Assembly: GCF_000834055.1 (NCBI RefSeq)
Contig: NZ_JXSQ01000023.1
Location: 1 to 50,086 of the forward strand
Direction of reading: 5' to 3'
DNA: 50,086 bases
Origin: Leucobacter komagatae
GTDB lineage: Bacteria > Actinomycetota > Actinomycetes > Actinomycetales > Microbacteriaceae
The first letter of the stretch is position 1. Each line of letters begins with the position of its first letter. Positions 24,069 to 32,505 of this stretch are shown here, piece after piece. The position numbers and the translations under genes were made by a program. A model generated the notes under the pieces. The model saw only the letters and a program-made list of their open reading frames with translations. It was not told the origin of the DNA and searched no databases.

Positions 24069-26654
24069 CTACTCTGATTGCATTCCCGAGCTCGCCTTGG
24101 CAACGCTCGATAGCGCGGTACTCAGCTCGGTTCGTGAGGAGAGCCCGAGCTTCTTCATTGACCTGGCGATGTGGTTCTCAACAGTGCGCACGCTCAGCGT
24201 TAGACGGTCGGCGATCTCCCGGTTGGTGAGCGTCGCGGTGAGCGGTGCGATCTCCAGCTCTCGGGGCGTGAGTGTCTCCACTGCGGGAGAGCGGTGGCGG
24301 AATACGACCCTGCTGAGCGGCTCGCGGAAGAGCTGGAACGACTGCCGGGCTTCGTTCACCGCGCGAGCGTATTCGTCGCTGCTGATGATGCCCTTATCTC
24401 GGTGATAGAACTCGATGTCTTCGAGAAAGTCTGCTGCGCTTGCCAACTCAGGCAGGCCAGAAAGCCCCGAGATGTGCAGGATGATGTCGGGATCCTGCCT
24501 GAGGGCCGCGCGGGAAAACTCCGCAAGCTGCGCCGCCCAGTGGTAGGTCGGGTGGGTGCCAAGCTGGTCCATGAGTTCGAGCGCCGCCTCTGACGGGTCG
24601 AGCTGGAACGCGAACCGCAGCGTCGACCAGCTCGAGTCGAGGAACGACCGCTCGTAGCAGGCGCGCGCCTCCTCAAGGAACCGGGCCCCGGACGCTTGCC
24701 TGTCGCCGGTGAGGAGGGTCTCAAGCGCGTCCCCGAATTCGGGCCGCATGCCGGGCATTGGTCCGCGCAGTTCGCCGTAGCTGCGGCTTTCGCTCAGCAA
24801 CGACCCGGCGATATCCGCCCTGCCGTCGCGATGGTGCAGGAAGGCTGACCACCGGAGCATCGCCGCGTAGAGCACGGCGAACCTGAGGTCGAGATCCCCT
24901 ATCGACAGCGCCCTGCTGATCGTGCGGCGAGCCTCGGACACTCGTCCCAGCCCGAGGAGCAGCTGCGAACGCACGTAGGAGTCGACCAGGAAGGGCACCG
25001 GGTCATCGCCAGGCATGAGGTTCAGCGGATCGATCAGCATGTCCTCTATCGAGTCGCTGAGCGCAGCGTGCCGCACGAGGGTGATGAGGCGGGCCTGCTC
25101 CCCAATCACACGCTGCAGCGGGAGGTTAGTCCCTGATTCATTCGGTGCCGTGATGGGAAGCACCTCGCCTGAGGCCGTGCGAATGTAGGCGGCGATGGTC
25201 GCGCAGAAGCCCTCTGGATCATCACCGGGATTGGCAAGCCACGCCTCGACACGCTCGCTGCGCCCGTCCACGGAGAAGCTCACGTAGATGCTGTACGCCT
25301 CCAATGCCCCCGCGTACTCGGGGAAACGTGTCCGCAAGGCAGCTGAGTGTTTTGAAGTCGAGGGGGTGTCCTCGAGCTGGAGCATCCGCTCGTGCAGCGC
25401 GAGCTGCAGCAGGTCAACGTCTCGGGCGTGATCGGAGGACGTGCGCTCGAGCACCTCGGTCGCCGTCGCCGTGTAACCACCAGACTGGAGGAGCGCGTCG
25501 AGATACGCGACAGCCCGAACCACGTCTGGGCGGCGTCGCCACTCTCTCGAGGTCACCGCGAGCCGCTCCTCGGACTCCTCGCGCAGGTACCTCGCGAGGC
25601 CAGCGTTGTGCGTCTCTTCGGTGTCCGAGTGCTGCGCTCGGGTATCGATGCGCAGCCGCGGGCGCTCCGCCCGCCGGCCGCCGCCCGTTGAAGACTCAGA
25701 CAGCTGCTCGAGTAGCCGCACAGCGGAAAGGTGCAGCAGGTCGATCGGTCGCTGGCGGAAGTAGTCGGTCACGAGTGCCGGGCGCGGGGAGATTCGCGAT
25801 TGGCCGTGCGGATCCTTGAACGTAGTGATGAGGCCCGCGCGTGTGAGAGCCTCAGCCGACTCAGCGTCGAAATCGTGGAACTGCTCGGCCGTGAGGTTCC
25901 CTGCGAGGGCGAGCGCGTGCAGCAGCCGAAACGGCCCGTCCTGCAAAGGCGAGATGAGTCGTTCGATGGTCTCCTCGAGGTGCGGATTCCACAGGCTATG
26001 TTCGGCCGTGACCCACCGGTGCGAACGCTTGCGAATCTGCCGCTGCGACTGCGCAGCGCGGATGATGTCTGCGGCTATGCCGGTGATGCCGGAAGACATC
26101 GAGAAGATTTCAGAGGTCACCTCTGGGCTCACCGCACCCCCAAGGAGCGTTTCGGAGAGCACGCCGACCTGCTCAAAGCTCAGTGCCTTGAGCTCCACCC
26201 TCGTGTCTGCGCGGAGGATGTGCGACACCACCCGTTGCTCAGGGGAGAGGTGTTGGAAGGGGGCTGAGACGAACACCCCCGCGATTGTGCCCCGGTCGAA
26301 TAGTGGGGCGAGTGCCTGCGCGGAAGGGAGGTCAAGCCACTCCGCGTCGTCAACGAGGATCACTGTATTCGGCGAGTGGCTCAGCTCAATCGCGATGATG
26401 TCACGGACCTCACTCGGCGTCGCCTGTTGGTGCAGACGGTCGGCAGGGACGAGGGTCTCGCGCAGCACAGCGTATTTGACGTTCGTCAGTGACGGGTCAC
26501 CGATGACGCGCACAACGGAGAAGCCGAGCGCAATGAGCGCGACTTCGAGCTCGTTGAGCAGAGTCGTTCTGCCGAATTCCCTTCCGGCAACGAGACGCAC
26601 TGTTTTGTTCGCTCGTACGTGTCCGAGCAGCGTGTCGAGTTCTTTTGCGCGCAT
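24069..26654 (-). CDS. Large LuxR-family regulator with degenerate P-loop, copy 2
   Basis: An 861-residue regulator with the same plan as copy 1: N-terminal ATPase, long helical middle, C-terminal LuxR helix-turn-helix (TPRELEIAPLTATLTNREIADRLTLSVRTVENHIARSMKKLG). The P-loop reads GREFGRTT at residues 24-31: Arg29 replaces the invariant Lys, and the codon AGA is one base from AAA. Walker B TVILVDDAEWLDLPS is kept. It may therefore bind or hydrolyse ATP poorly. I start it at the ATG 26654 because GGGGGAG lies 8 bases before; the ATG at 26684 has no binding site. The upstream gap carries six TACTCA-like boxes. Confidence 0.85.
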   Translation of the reverse strand: MRAKELDTLLGHVRANKTVRLVAGREFGRTTLLNELEVALIALGFSVVRVIGDPSLTNVKYAVLRETLVPADRLHQQATPSEVRDIIAIELSHSPNTVILVDDAEWLDLPSAQALAPLFDRGTIAGVFVSAPFQHLSPEQRVVSHILRADTRVELKALSFEQVGVLSETLLGGAVSPEVTSEIFSMSSGITGIAADIIRAAQSQRQIRKRSHRWVTAEHSLWNPHLEETIERLISPLQDGPFRLLHALALAGNLTAEQFHDFDAESAEALTRAGLITTFKDPHGQSRISPRPALVTDYFRQRPIDLLHLSAVRLLEQLSESSTGGGRRAERPRLRIDTRAQHSDTEETHNAGLARYLREESEERLAVTSREWRRRPDVVRAVAYLDALLQSGGYTATATEVLERTSSDHARDVDLLQLALHERMLQLEDTPSTSKHSAALRTRFPEYAGALEAYSIYVSFSVDGRSERVEAWLANPGDDPEGFCATIAAYIRTASGEVLPITAPNESGTNLPLQRVIGEQARLITLVRHAALSDSIEDMLIDPLNLMPGDDPVPFLVDSYVRSQLLLGLGRVSEARRTISRALSIGDLDLRFAVLYAAMLRWSAFLHHRDGRADIAGSLLSESRSYGELRGPMPGMRPEFGDALETLLTGDRQASGARFLEEARACYERSFLDSSWSTLRFAFQLDPSEAALELMDQLGTHPTYHWAAQLAEFSRAALRQDPDIILHISGLSGLPELASAADFLEDIEFYHRDKGIISSDEYARAVNEARQSFQLFREPLSRVVFRHRSPAVETLTPRELEIAPLTATLTNREIADRLTLSVRTVENHIARSMKKLGLSSRTELSTALSSVAKASSGMQSE

Positions 26655-26702
26655 TTCAGCATCTCCCCCCGCCGGGAACAACATAGAGCGTTCACAGCAA
26701 GC

Positions 26703-26805
26703 TTGAGTAGTCGTATTCGATACTCAGCGGTCACCAGGATACTACAGCGAAGGGCGTCCAGCGCCTATACTCACGTGCCGATACTCAGGTGCCGTCGCTA
26801 CTCAA
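26703..26805 (-). promoter_or_regulatory. Cluster of TACTCA boxes upstream of LuxR regulator 2
   Basis: In ~100 bases there are five exact TACTCA boxes: one in reverse at 26704-26709, then 26721, 26768, 26782 and 26799. A near copy TACTACAG lies at 26740. The first two form an inverted pair (TGAGTA / TACTCA, 11 bases apart). This is far more than expected by chance in high-GC DNA and looks like a multi-site array for a DNA-binding protein, possibly the regulator itself. Confidence 0.6.
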
Positions 26806-26839
26806 TCTGCGCCGATGCCGCGCTCGCGGGCGCGGCGCG

Positions 26840-28594
26840 CTAGTCCTTGTCCGCGCGCTGTGACACGCGCAAGTCGAGGAGAAAGTCCACCGATCCGTCG
26901 CCGAACAGGAGCCGTGCCGCTGCTTCGGCAGACTCCGTTACGACCGCGGCAACAGCATCCGCGTGCTCCCGCGGAGTGTGCACGATGATCTCATCGTGCA
27001 AAAAGAACGCGAGGTGCGGCAGCCGAGAGAACACGGCACCTGAGGCCGGCGCCGACCGCTCGGCTGGTACCGGAGGAAAAGCCGCGAGGCGACGTCTGAT
27101 CTCGGCGAGCCAGGCGAGCGCCCACTCCGCTGCTGTGCCCTGAACGACGAAGTTGCGGGTGAAGCGTCCGCGATCGCGTGCGCTTCGCCGCGCGACGTTC
27201 TCATCGCGCGACGTAGCTCCAGGCATGCTTGCTGCCGCCTGGGCTGCCTGCCATTCGGGCTCGGGCGGCGGCGAGGATCGCCCGAGCCAGGTCGTGACGG
27301 TGCCGCCACGCTCACCCACCGCTGCGGCGTCGTCAACCAGTCCCATTGCTGCGGGGAACGCTCGCCTGAGTCTCGGAACGAGCCTGCCGCTCTCGCCTGA
27401 AGTCGCTCCATACATCGCCCCAAGCATGGCGAGTTTTGCGTCAGCACGTGTCGCTATGAAGCCGCTTGCAACGATCCCTGAGTAGAGATCCTTTCCGCGG
27501 CCAGCAGCGCTCATTGCCCTGTCTCCCGCCATTGCGGCGAGCACTCTCGGCTCAAGCTGTGAGACGTCCGCCGAGACCAGGAGCCAGTCGTCGTCGGCGC
27601 GGAGCGCTGGTCTGAGTAATCGGGGTATCTGGAGTGCCCCGCCCCCGCTCGACGCCCACCTGCCCGTGACGACACCGCCTGGGATGTACACCGGGCGATA
27701 GCGTCCGTCGCTCACCCACTCGTCGAGCCACACCCACCCGTTGGCGGAAAGCAGCCTCGCGAGTCGCTTATAGGTGAGCAGAGGCTCAATGGCAGGGTGT
27801 GTGTGCTCCGCGAGTTCCCACTGAGACGTGGATGCTACGTCGATGCCAGCAGCACGGAGCGCGCGGAGCAACCGCGGCGGAGAATCGATCGCAACACTCG
27901 GGTCGCCGAGAGCTTGGCGCACGATCACCCCGGCCCCTGCGAGCTTCTCCGGCTTCGCATCAATACCTGGCGGTCGGGGCCCCAGTCGCTCGGTGAGGAT
28001 GCGGTCGTGCTCGGCGGTATCCCATGGCACGCCGGCGGCACGGAGCTCGGCTGCAACGAGGGCCCCTGCCGATTCTGCAGCGAGGAGCAGAGCCAGGCGG
28101 CCCGGCTCCGACGCGCTCTCAACGGCAGCGCGTTGGCGAGTGAATTCGCGGAGTGATTCCGCGAGGGTGTCGAGTGAGCTGTCGGACGGCGGGGCAGTTT
28201 CAATGTCGAAGAGCGCTGGTGATGATCCGCCGACGGGTGTGTCGGGAGGAGCGGCTGCTTCTGCCCAGCGGGGGTCAGTAAGGAGCGGCCCTCGCTCGCG
28301 CACGAGCGCAGAATTACGCAGGATCTGGTGGCATAGCGTCAGGTCGTGGCAGCGTTCAACACGCACTCCCGCTGTGAGCAGTTCCGGATATACCGCGCCA
28401 GTGCTGCGCCACACCCACCGCGGAGCACTCGTCCTCTCGAGATCGCCAACAAACTCGGCTAGCTCGGAGGGTGCGATCGCAACAGGGTCTCCTGCAGTCC
28501 CGCTGGCCCCGACGCTGACAGCTTCGAAGCCGCCCCGTGGCGCGCGGCCGAGTACGCACCACTTGACGGGCGCTTGCGAGGAATCAGTCGACAC
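26840..28594 (-). CDS. Short family A DNA polymerase (3-5 exonuclease-like plus polymerase)
   Basis: A 584-residue stand-alone family A polymerase lacking the 5-3 nuclease domain of Pol I. Motif A is DVSQLEPRVLAAMAGD (the usual form is DYSQIELRVLA), motif B is in DAKLAMLGAMYGATSG, and motif C is LHDEIIVHT. The first ~190 residues correspond to a 3-5 exonuclease-like domain. Actinobacteria often carry such a protein besides full-length PolA; a role in repair is assumed, not shown. The GTG start at 28594 lies 6 bases after TACCGT (28601-28606), pointing to a leaderless transcript. Confidence 0.88.
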   Translation of the reverse strand: MSTDSSQAPVKWCVLGRAPRGGFEAVSVGASGTAGDPVAIAPSELAEFVGDLERTSAPRWVWRSTGAVYPELLTAGVRVERCHDLTLCHQILRNSALVRERGPLLTDPRWAEAAAPPDTPVGGSSPALFDIETAPPSDSSLDTLAESLREFTRQRAAVESASEPGRLALLLAAESAGALVAAELRAAGVPWDTAEHDRILTERLGPRPPGIDAKPEKLAGAGVIVRQALGDPSVAIDSPPRLLRALRAAGIDVASTSQWELAEHTHPAIEPLLTYKRLARLLSANGWVWLDEWVSDGRYRPVYIPGGVVTGRWASSGGGALQIPRLLRPALRADDDWLLVSADVSQLEPRVLAAMAGDRAMSAAGRGKDLYSGIVASGFIATRADAKLAMLGAMYGATSGESGRLVPRLRRAFPAAMGLVDDAAAVGERGGTVTTWLGRSSPPPEPEWQAAQAAASMPGATSRDENVARRSARDRGRFTRNFVVQGTAAEWALAWLAEIRRRLAAFPPVPAERSAPASGAVFSRLPHLAFFLHDEIIVHTPREHADAVAAVVTESAEAAARLLFGDGSVDFLLDLRVSQRADKD

Positions 28595-28600
28595 CCCCTA

Positions 28601-28606
28601 ACGGTA
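28601..28606 (-). promoter_or_regulatory. -10 box for leaderless polymerase gene
   Basis: TACCGT read on the minus strand, 6 bases before the GTG start at 28594; no ribosome binding site is needed or convincing. Confidence 0.45.
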
Positions 28607-28974
28607 GCGAGTCCCACCGACACTTGCCTCGCTGAAAGTGCGCACAGACACGCGGCACATTGCCGCCAGAGAGAGGTCGGACTGCCGCTCGTGATGGGGC
28701 AGTGGGGGGCCCAAGTCAGGCGCGAACGTAGGGATCTCAGGGTTTGCGCAAAAGTTAAGGATTTATCACGAAATTTGCTTCAGCAGCGTTTTAGGCAGTA
28801 GTGCGGTAGGGTTACTCATATCGGCGCTTTCTTTCCGATTGCTTCGCCTCAGTGTCTCACAGCCGCTGGTGTGTTTCCCCGGGCTGTCCCGCTGATACAA
28901 GTTCAAAACCGCGCATCCGCGCGACCATTACGAGCCGCCTCTTTGGCGGCTCCGCATCACAAAGGAATGCTCTC
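28607..28974 (+). promoter_or_regulatory. Promoter and long leader of cold-shock gene
   Basis: About 370 bases without a gene. A possible promoter is TTTAGG with TAGGGT near 28806, which would give a leader of ~160 bases, as is common for cold-shock mRNAs. The leader carries a perfect 8-bp hairpin GAGCCGCC-TCTTT-GGCGGCTC (28932-28952) ending 8 bases before the ribosome binding site AAAGGA (28961-28966). The hairpin could tune translation with temperature. No tRNA or other RNA gene was recognised. Confidence 0.45.
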
Positions 28975-29181
28975 ATGGCAACCGGCACCGTCAAGTGGTT
29001 CAACAGTGAAAAGGGCTACGGGTTCATCGCACCCGACGACGGCTCAGCAGATCTCTTCGCGCACTTCAGCGCAATCGAGGGAAGCGGCCGTCGCGACCTC
29101 GAAGAGAACCAGCAGGTCGAGTTCGACACTGAGGATGGCGCTCGCGGCCCGCAGGCCGTGAACATCCGCAAGCTGTCCTAA
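28975..29181 (+). CDS. Cold-shock protein (CspA family)
   Basis: A 68-residue single cold-shock domain. Both nucleic-acid binding motifs are present: KGYGFI at residues 13-18 and LFAHF at 27-31. It binds single-stranded RNA/DNA and acts as an RNA chaperone, at low temperature or constitutively. AAAGGA lies 8 bases before the ATG, and a structured leader precedes it. A strong terminator follows 9 bases after the stop, so the gene is transcribed alone. Confidence 0.95.
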   Translation: MATGTVKWFNSEKGYGFIAPDDGSADLFAHFSAIEGSGRRDLEENQQVEFDTEDGARGPQAVNIRKLS

Positions 29182-29190
29182 GGACTCTTT

Positions 29191-29230
29191 ACGAAAGGGT
29201 GTCATCCGGTTCCGGGTGGCACCCTTTCGT
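29191..29230 (+). terminator. Terminator after cold-shock gene
   Basis: Perfect 11-bp outer stem ACGAAAGGGTG / CACCCTTTCGT, extended inward by CATCC / GGGTG pairing, followed by GGTTT. Confidence 0.75.
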
Positions 29231-29373
29231 GGTTTGAGGCGTTGCGCACCGCCTAACAATCGCGATGACGCGATGCAACCTGCCAGAATCCCCTCACCGG
29301 GGGCGGGATGGCGAGCGCGTCATGGCCCCTGCCCAGATGCTCCCCAGGAAAACCTCGGCTGGCTCTGACAGGG

Positions 29374-29388
29374 TACCCAGTATGGGTA
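29374..29388 (+). promoter_or_regulatory. CsoR-like palindrome overlapping cueP start
   Basis: TACCCA-GTA-TGGGTA is a perfect 6-3-6 palindrome covering the ATG at 29382. The TACCC/GGGTA core resembles operators of the copper-responsive repressor CsoR, which would suit a copper-binding product. No csoR gene is in the window. Confidence 0.4.
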
Positions 29389-29972
29389 TCCGAACTGCAC
29401 TTCTCCCGCTGCTCGCCGCAGCGCTCCTTCTCACCGGCTGCGCCGCATCAGACGCGCAGGAGCCTGACGCCTCAGCGGCTACAGACGGCACGCTCGAGCA
29501 GATCGCGAGCCTCGGAATAGATACGAGTGATCCCGCTGCCATAGTCGAGGGGCTTGATACCCTTCCGGTCGATCGAAGGCCTGCCCCAGAGGCGCTCACC
29601 GTCTCTGTGATGCCGCAGGAAATCGTGCTGCAGCCAGGAGACGTATCGCTGCCGCTCGGCGATGCCGGGTTCTACCTGTCAATCGCGCCGTATGTCGAGC
29701 AGACGCATCCGTGCACATTCCACAGCCTCACGACCTGTCTCGGAGAGCTGCAGAACACACCCATCGAGCTCACCATTACTGACGCGATTTCCGAAGAAGT
29801 CATCGTGAGTAAGATCACGGCGACGGCGGACAACGGCTTCGTCGGCGTATGGCTGCCGCACGACGGCGAGTTCGACGTGCGCATCGTCAGCGCTGAGGGC
29901 GCCGCTGAGCAGCGCGTCACGACCGGGGCTGACGATCCAACGTGCCTGACATCGATGCAGCTGCTGACGTAG
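29382..29972 (+). CDS. cueP: CueP-like copper-binding lipoprotein
   Basis: A 196-residue exported lipoprotein with lipobox LTGC (Cys ~19). The mature part matches the CueP family: FYLSIAPYVEQTHPCTFHSLTTC near residues 98-120, DNGFVGVWLP, and GADDPTCLT at the C-terminus. The three cysteines in HPC, TTC and DPTC and nearby His are the expected copper ligands. CueP of Salmonella is a periplasmic copper store or chaperone; here it would be membrane-tethered outside the cell. A CsoR-like palindrome overlaps the start. I chose ATG 29382 because the signal peptide begins there. Confidence 0.85.
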   Translation: MGIRTALLPLLAAALLLTGCAASDAQEPDASAATDGTLEQIASLGIDTSDPAAIVEGLDTLPVDRRPAPEALTVSVMPQEIVLQPGDVSLPLGDAGFYLSIAPYVEQTHPCTFHSLTTCLGELQNTPIELTITDAISEEVIVSKITATADNGFVGVWLPHDGEFDVRIVSAEGAAEQRVTTGADDPTCLTSMQLLT

Positions 29973-30012
29973 CAGCGCACTCGCGCCGAGCCGGTGCGCA
30001 ACAGGTCGGGAG

Positions 30013-30045
30013 GGTAGGGCCCGCGGCAGCGCCGCGGGCCCTACC
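30013..30045. terminator. Bidirectional terminator between cueP and nagB
   Basis: A perfect 15-bp stem (arms 30013-30027 and 30031-30045) with a 3-base loop lies between the two convergent genes and touches the nagB stop codon. Confidence 0.8.
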
Positions 30046-30791
30046 TATACCTCCGCGGTGACGCTTCGCGCTGGGAGCTGGGATGCCGCAGCTGCGTCCA
30101 GCACGTAGACGACGTTCGCGTGCCGCTGCGCAATGCTCGCCGGGACCCGCTCGGTGACGGGGCCGTGGATCGCAGCCGCAACAGCCGCTGCCTTCGCTTC
30201 GCCAACGGCGACGATGACCAGCTTGCGCGCGTCCATGATCGTGCCAAGACCCTGAGTGATTGCCTCAGTCGGCACGTCCGCCTCCGAATCGAAGAAGCGC
30301 GCGTTGTCGGTGATGGTTTCTGCGGTGAGCTGCACCTTGCGGGTTCGTGAATCGAGCGGCGAACCGGGCTCGTTGAACCCGAGGTGGCCGTTCCTACCGA
30401 TCCCAAGGATCTGCACGTCGATGCCGCCAGCAGCCGCAATCGCCGCCTCGTAGGCAGCGGCAGATTCGGCAGACGCGTCGGCGTCGGGCACCGCGACGAG
30501 CTCAGGGGTGAGCCCGACGGGTTCGACGACGGTCTGCGTGACGACCGTGTGGTAGCTCTCGGGGTGCGCCGGATCAATACCTGCGTACTCGTCGAGGGCG
30601 AAGCCTCGAACCTGCGAAAGGTCGAGGCCGCGCTCGCGGGCAATGTCAGCCCATGCGCGATAGAGCGGCAGCGGTGAAGAACCGGTAGCAAGGCCGATAA
30701 CGGCGTCGGGCTTCTCGGTGATCGCTGCGATGACCTGCTCTGCCGCGAAGCATCCGAGGTCAGCCGGCTCGTCGAATACGCGTACTTCCAC
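30045..30791 (-). CDS. nagB: Glucosamine-6-phosphate deaminase
   Basis: A 248-residue NagB. Characteristic motifs are present: LATGSSPLPLY near residue 34, FALDEYAG with the catalytic Asp at about 68, and GIGRNGHLGFNEPGS near residues 130-144 carrying the catalytic His and Glu. It converts glucosamine 6-phosphate to fructose 6-phosphate and ammonia, feeding amino-sugar carbon into glycolysis. The start is a GTG with TGAGG 9 bases upstream. It lies 11 bases downstream of the pyrophosphatase gene on the same strand and may be co-transcribed; nagA is not in the window. Confidence 0.93.
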   Translation of the reverse strand: MEVRVFDEPADLGCFAAEQVIAAITEKPDAVIGLATGSSPLPLYRAWADIARERGLDLSQVRGFALDEYAGIDPAHPESYHTVVTQTVVEPVGLTPELVAVPDADASAESAAAYEAAIAAAGGIDVQILGIGRNGHLGFNEPGSPLDSRTRKVQLTAETITDNARFFDSEADVPTEAITQGLGTIMDARKLVIVAVGEAKAAAVAAAIHGPVTERVPASIAQRHANVVYVLDAAAASQLPARSVTAEV

Positions 30792-30802
30792 TAGGGCGAG
30801 CC

Positions 30803-31297
30803 TCAGTGACCCTGCGCCGCGAGGCGTTCCTGCGCCTCGACGATGAGCTTCTCTGCGTCTGCAGCGGATCCCCAGGCGTCAACCTTGACCCACTTGCCCT
30901 CTTCGAGGTCCTTGTAGCGCTCAAAGAAGTGGGTGATTTCCTTGCGGGTGTACTCCGGGATGTCCTCGACGTCCTGGATGTGCGACCAGCGCGGATCCTT
31001 GTACTGCACGGCGATGACCTTGTCATCTCCGCCGGCCTCGTCGAGCATCTTCAGCACCCCGACCGGGCGGACCTTGACGCCGACACCGGGGAAGAGCGGG
31101 TAGTCGAGGAGCACGAGCACGTCGAGTGGATCGTTATCTTCTCCGAGTGTCTCCTCGAAGAAACCGTAGTCAGCAGGGTAGACGAACCCGGTGTACAGTA
31201 CGCGGTCAAGGTAGACGCGGCCCGTCTCGTGATCGATCTCGTACTTGTTGCGGCTTCCCTTTGGGATCTCGATGACGGCGTCGAATGCGGCGGTCAT
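30803..31297 (-). CDS. ppa: Inorganic pyrophosphatase
   Basis: A 164-residue family I soluble pyrophosphatase. The metal-binding signature DNDPLDVLVL near residues 53-62 is intact, along with EIPKGSRNKYEID at the N-terminus and KDPRW further on. It splits pyrophosphate to phosphate in the cytoplasm, pulling biosynthetic reactions forward. The ATG at 31297 has AAGGAG 6 bases upstream, so the longer frame starting at 31441 is not used. It is divergent from tilS. Confidence 0.95.
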   Translation of the reverse strand: MTAAFDAVIEIPKGSRNKYEIDHETGRVYLDRVLYTGFVYPADYGFFEETLGEDNDPLDVLVLLDYPLFPGVGVKVRPVGVLKMLDEAGGDDKVIAVQYKDPRWSHIQDVEDIPEYTRKEITHFFERYKDLEEGKWVKVDAWGSAADAEKLIVEAQERLAAQGH

Positions 31298-31384
31298 GCG
31301 CGCTCCTTTATGCTTACGGACGATCGGTGTCGGCCTGGTTGCGAAATATTGCCGAGCTAAGGCTACCCGATGTGGTGCTCGGGG

Positions 31385-31390
31385 TACCGT
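31385..31390 (+). promoter_or_regulatory. -10 box for leaderless tilS
   Basis: TACCGT ends 6 bases before the GTG start of tilS at 31397; no ribosome binding site is present. Confidence 0.5.
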
Positions 31391-31396
31391 TGAAGC

Positions 31397-32470
31397 GTGG
31401 AGCATCCGGAGTTTATGCAGGTGAGGCGGGCCGTCAGGCACGCCATCTCCGCGCTACATGGAGGGGAGATATCCCCGCTCGTGCTCGTTGGGCTGTCCGG
31501 CGGGGCCGACTCCCTCGCCCTCGCGGCTGGTCTCGCGGCCGAGGCGAGCACCGCGGGCATACGCGCTGGTGCGATCGTGGTGGATCACGGACTGCAGCCG
31601 GGTTCGAGCGACATCGCTGCGAGCGCAGCGGATCAAGCGCGGACGCTTGGCCTCGATCCCGTCGTGGTTCGACGGGTCGCCGTTCGCGAGGGCGGAGGAC
31701 CTGAGGCGGCCGCGCGGGAAGCGCGCTACGCCGCCTTCGCAGCGGTCGCGATGGAGCTTTCGCCTGTCGCGATCATGACGGCTCACACCCGCGACGACCA
31801 GGCGGAGCAGGTGCTGCTCGCGCTCGCACGCGGCTCGGGAACACGCAGCATCGCTGGCATCCCGCCCGTGAGGCACCTGAGTGAAACGTGTGTGCTCGTC
31901 AGGCCGTTTCTCGGAGCCGACCCAGCGATTGTGCGCGCAACGACCGTCGCCGCGTGCGCGGAGCTCGGGCTTGCAGCATGGAACGATCCGCACAACGCTG
32001 ACCCTGGGTACGCGCGGGTGCGGGTGCGTGAGCGGGTGCTGCCGGTGTTGACTGATGAACTCGGCGTGGGAATCCGTGCGGGCCTCGCCCGGAGCGCCGA
32101 TCTCGCTCGGGAAGACGCCGAGGCGCTTGACACGTGGGCGGCGCGCGCGGTGCGGGAATTGGGCGAGATCACGGCAGATGGCGCTGGCACCACGGGCGCC
32201 ATCGTGATCGGCTCGGCGGGAATCGCGCGACTCGCTGAGCTTCCCGCGGCCGTGCGCCAGCGCGTTTTGCACCGCATTGCAGCGGAGTCATTCGGGGTGA
32301 ATCTCAGCAGGGAGCACACCCTCGCGCTTGCGCTGCTCGTGACGGACTGGCGGGGGAGAGGCCCGGCGTTCGTCCCGGGGATCCGAGCCACACGGTTGCG
32401 CCACGAGTTGCGGCTAGTGGGGCAGGTCGGATCGCCGAGGGGTGTGGACGCTGCGAGCTCCGAAAGCTGA
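31397..32470 (+). CDS. tilS: tRNA(Ile)-lysidine synthase
   Basis: A 357-residue TilS. The ATP-pyrophosphatase P-loop SGGADS is at residues 34-39 (LVGLSGGADSLALAAG), with VVDHGLQPGSS and AHTRDDQAEQVLLALARGSG following as in all TilS proteins. It attaches lysine to C34 of the CAU-anticodon isoleucine tRNA, changing its reading from AUG to AUA. The GTG start directly after a -10 box implies a leaderless message. The next gene, hpt, has its own promoter 35 bases on; the order tilS-hpt-ftsH is widely conserved. Confidence 0.93.
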   Translation: MEHPEFMQVRRAVRHAISALHGGEISPLVLVGLSGGADSLALAAGLAAEASTAGIRAGAIVVDHGLQPGSSDIAASAADQARTLGLDPVVVRRVAVREGGGPEAAAREARYAAFAAVAMELSPVAIMTAHTRDDQAEQVLLALARGSGTRSIAGIPPVRHLSETCVLVRPFLGADPAIVRATTVAACAELGLAAWNDPHNADPGYARVRVRERVLPVLTDELGVGIRAGLARSADLAREDAEALDTWAARAVRELGEITADGAGTTGAIVIGSAGIARLAELPAAVRQRVLHRIAAESFGVNLSREHTLALALLVTDWRGRGPAFVPGIRATRLRHELRLVGQVGSPRGVDAASSES

Positions 32471-32493
32471 TCCACCACTCACTCACAGCGCAC

Positions 32494-32499
32494 TACGAT
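32494..32499 (+). promoter_or_regulatory. -10 box for leaderless hpt
   Basis: TACGAT ends 6 bases before the ATG of hpt at 32506. Confidence 0.5.
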
Positions 32500-32505
32500 G
32501 GACGC

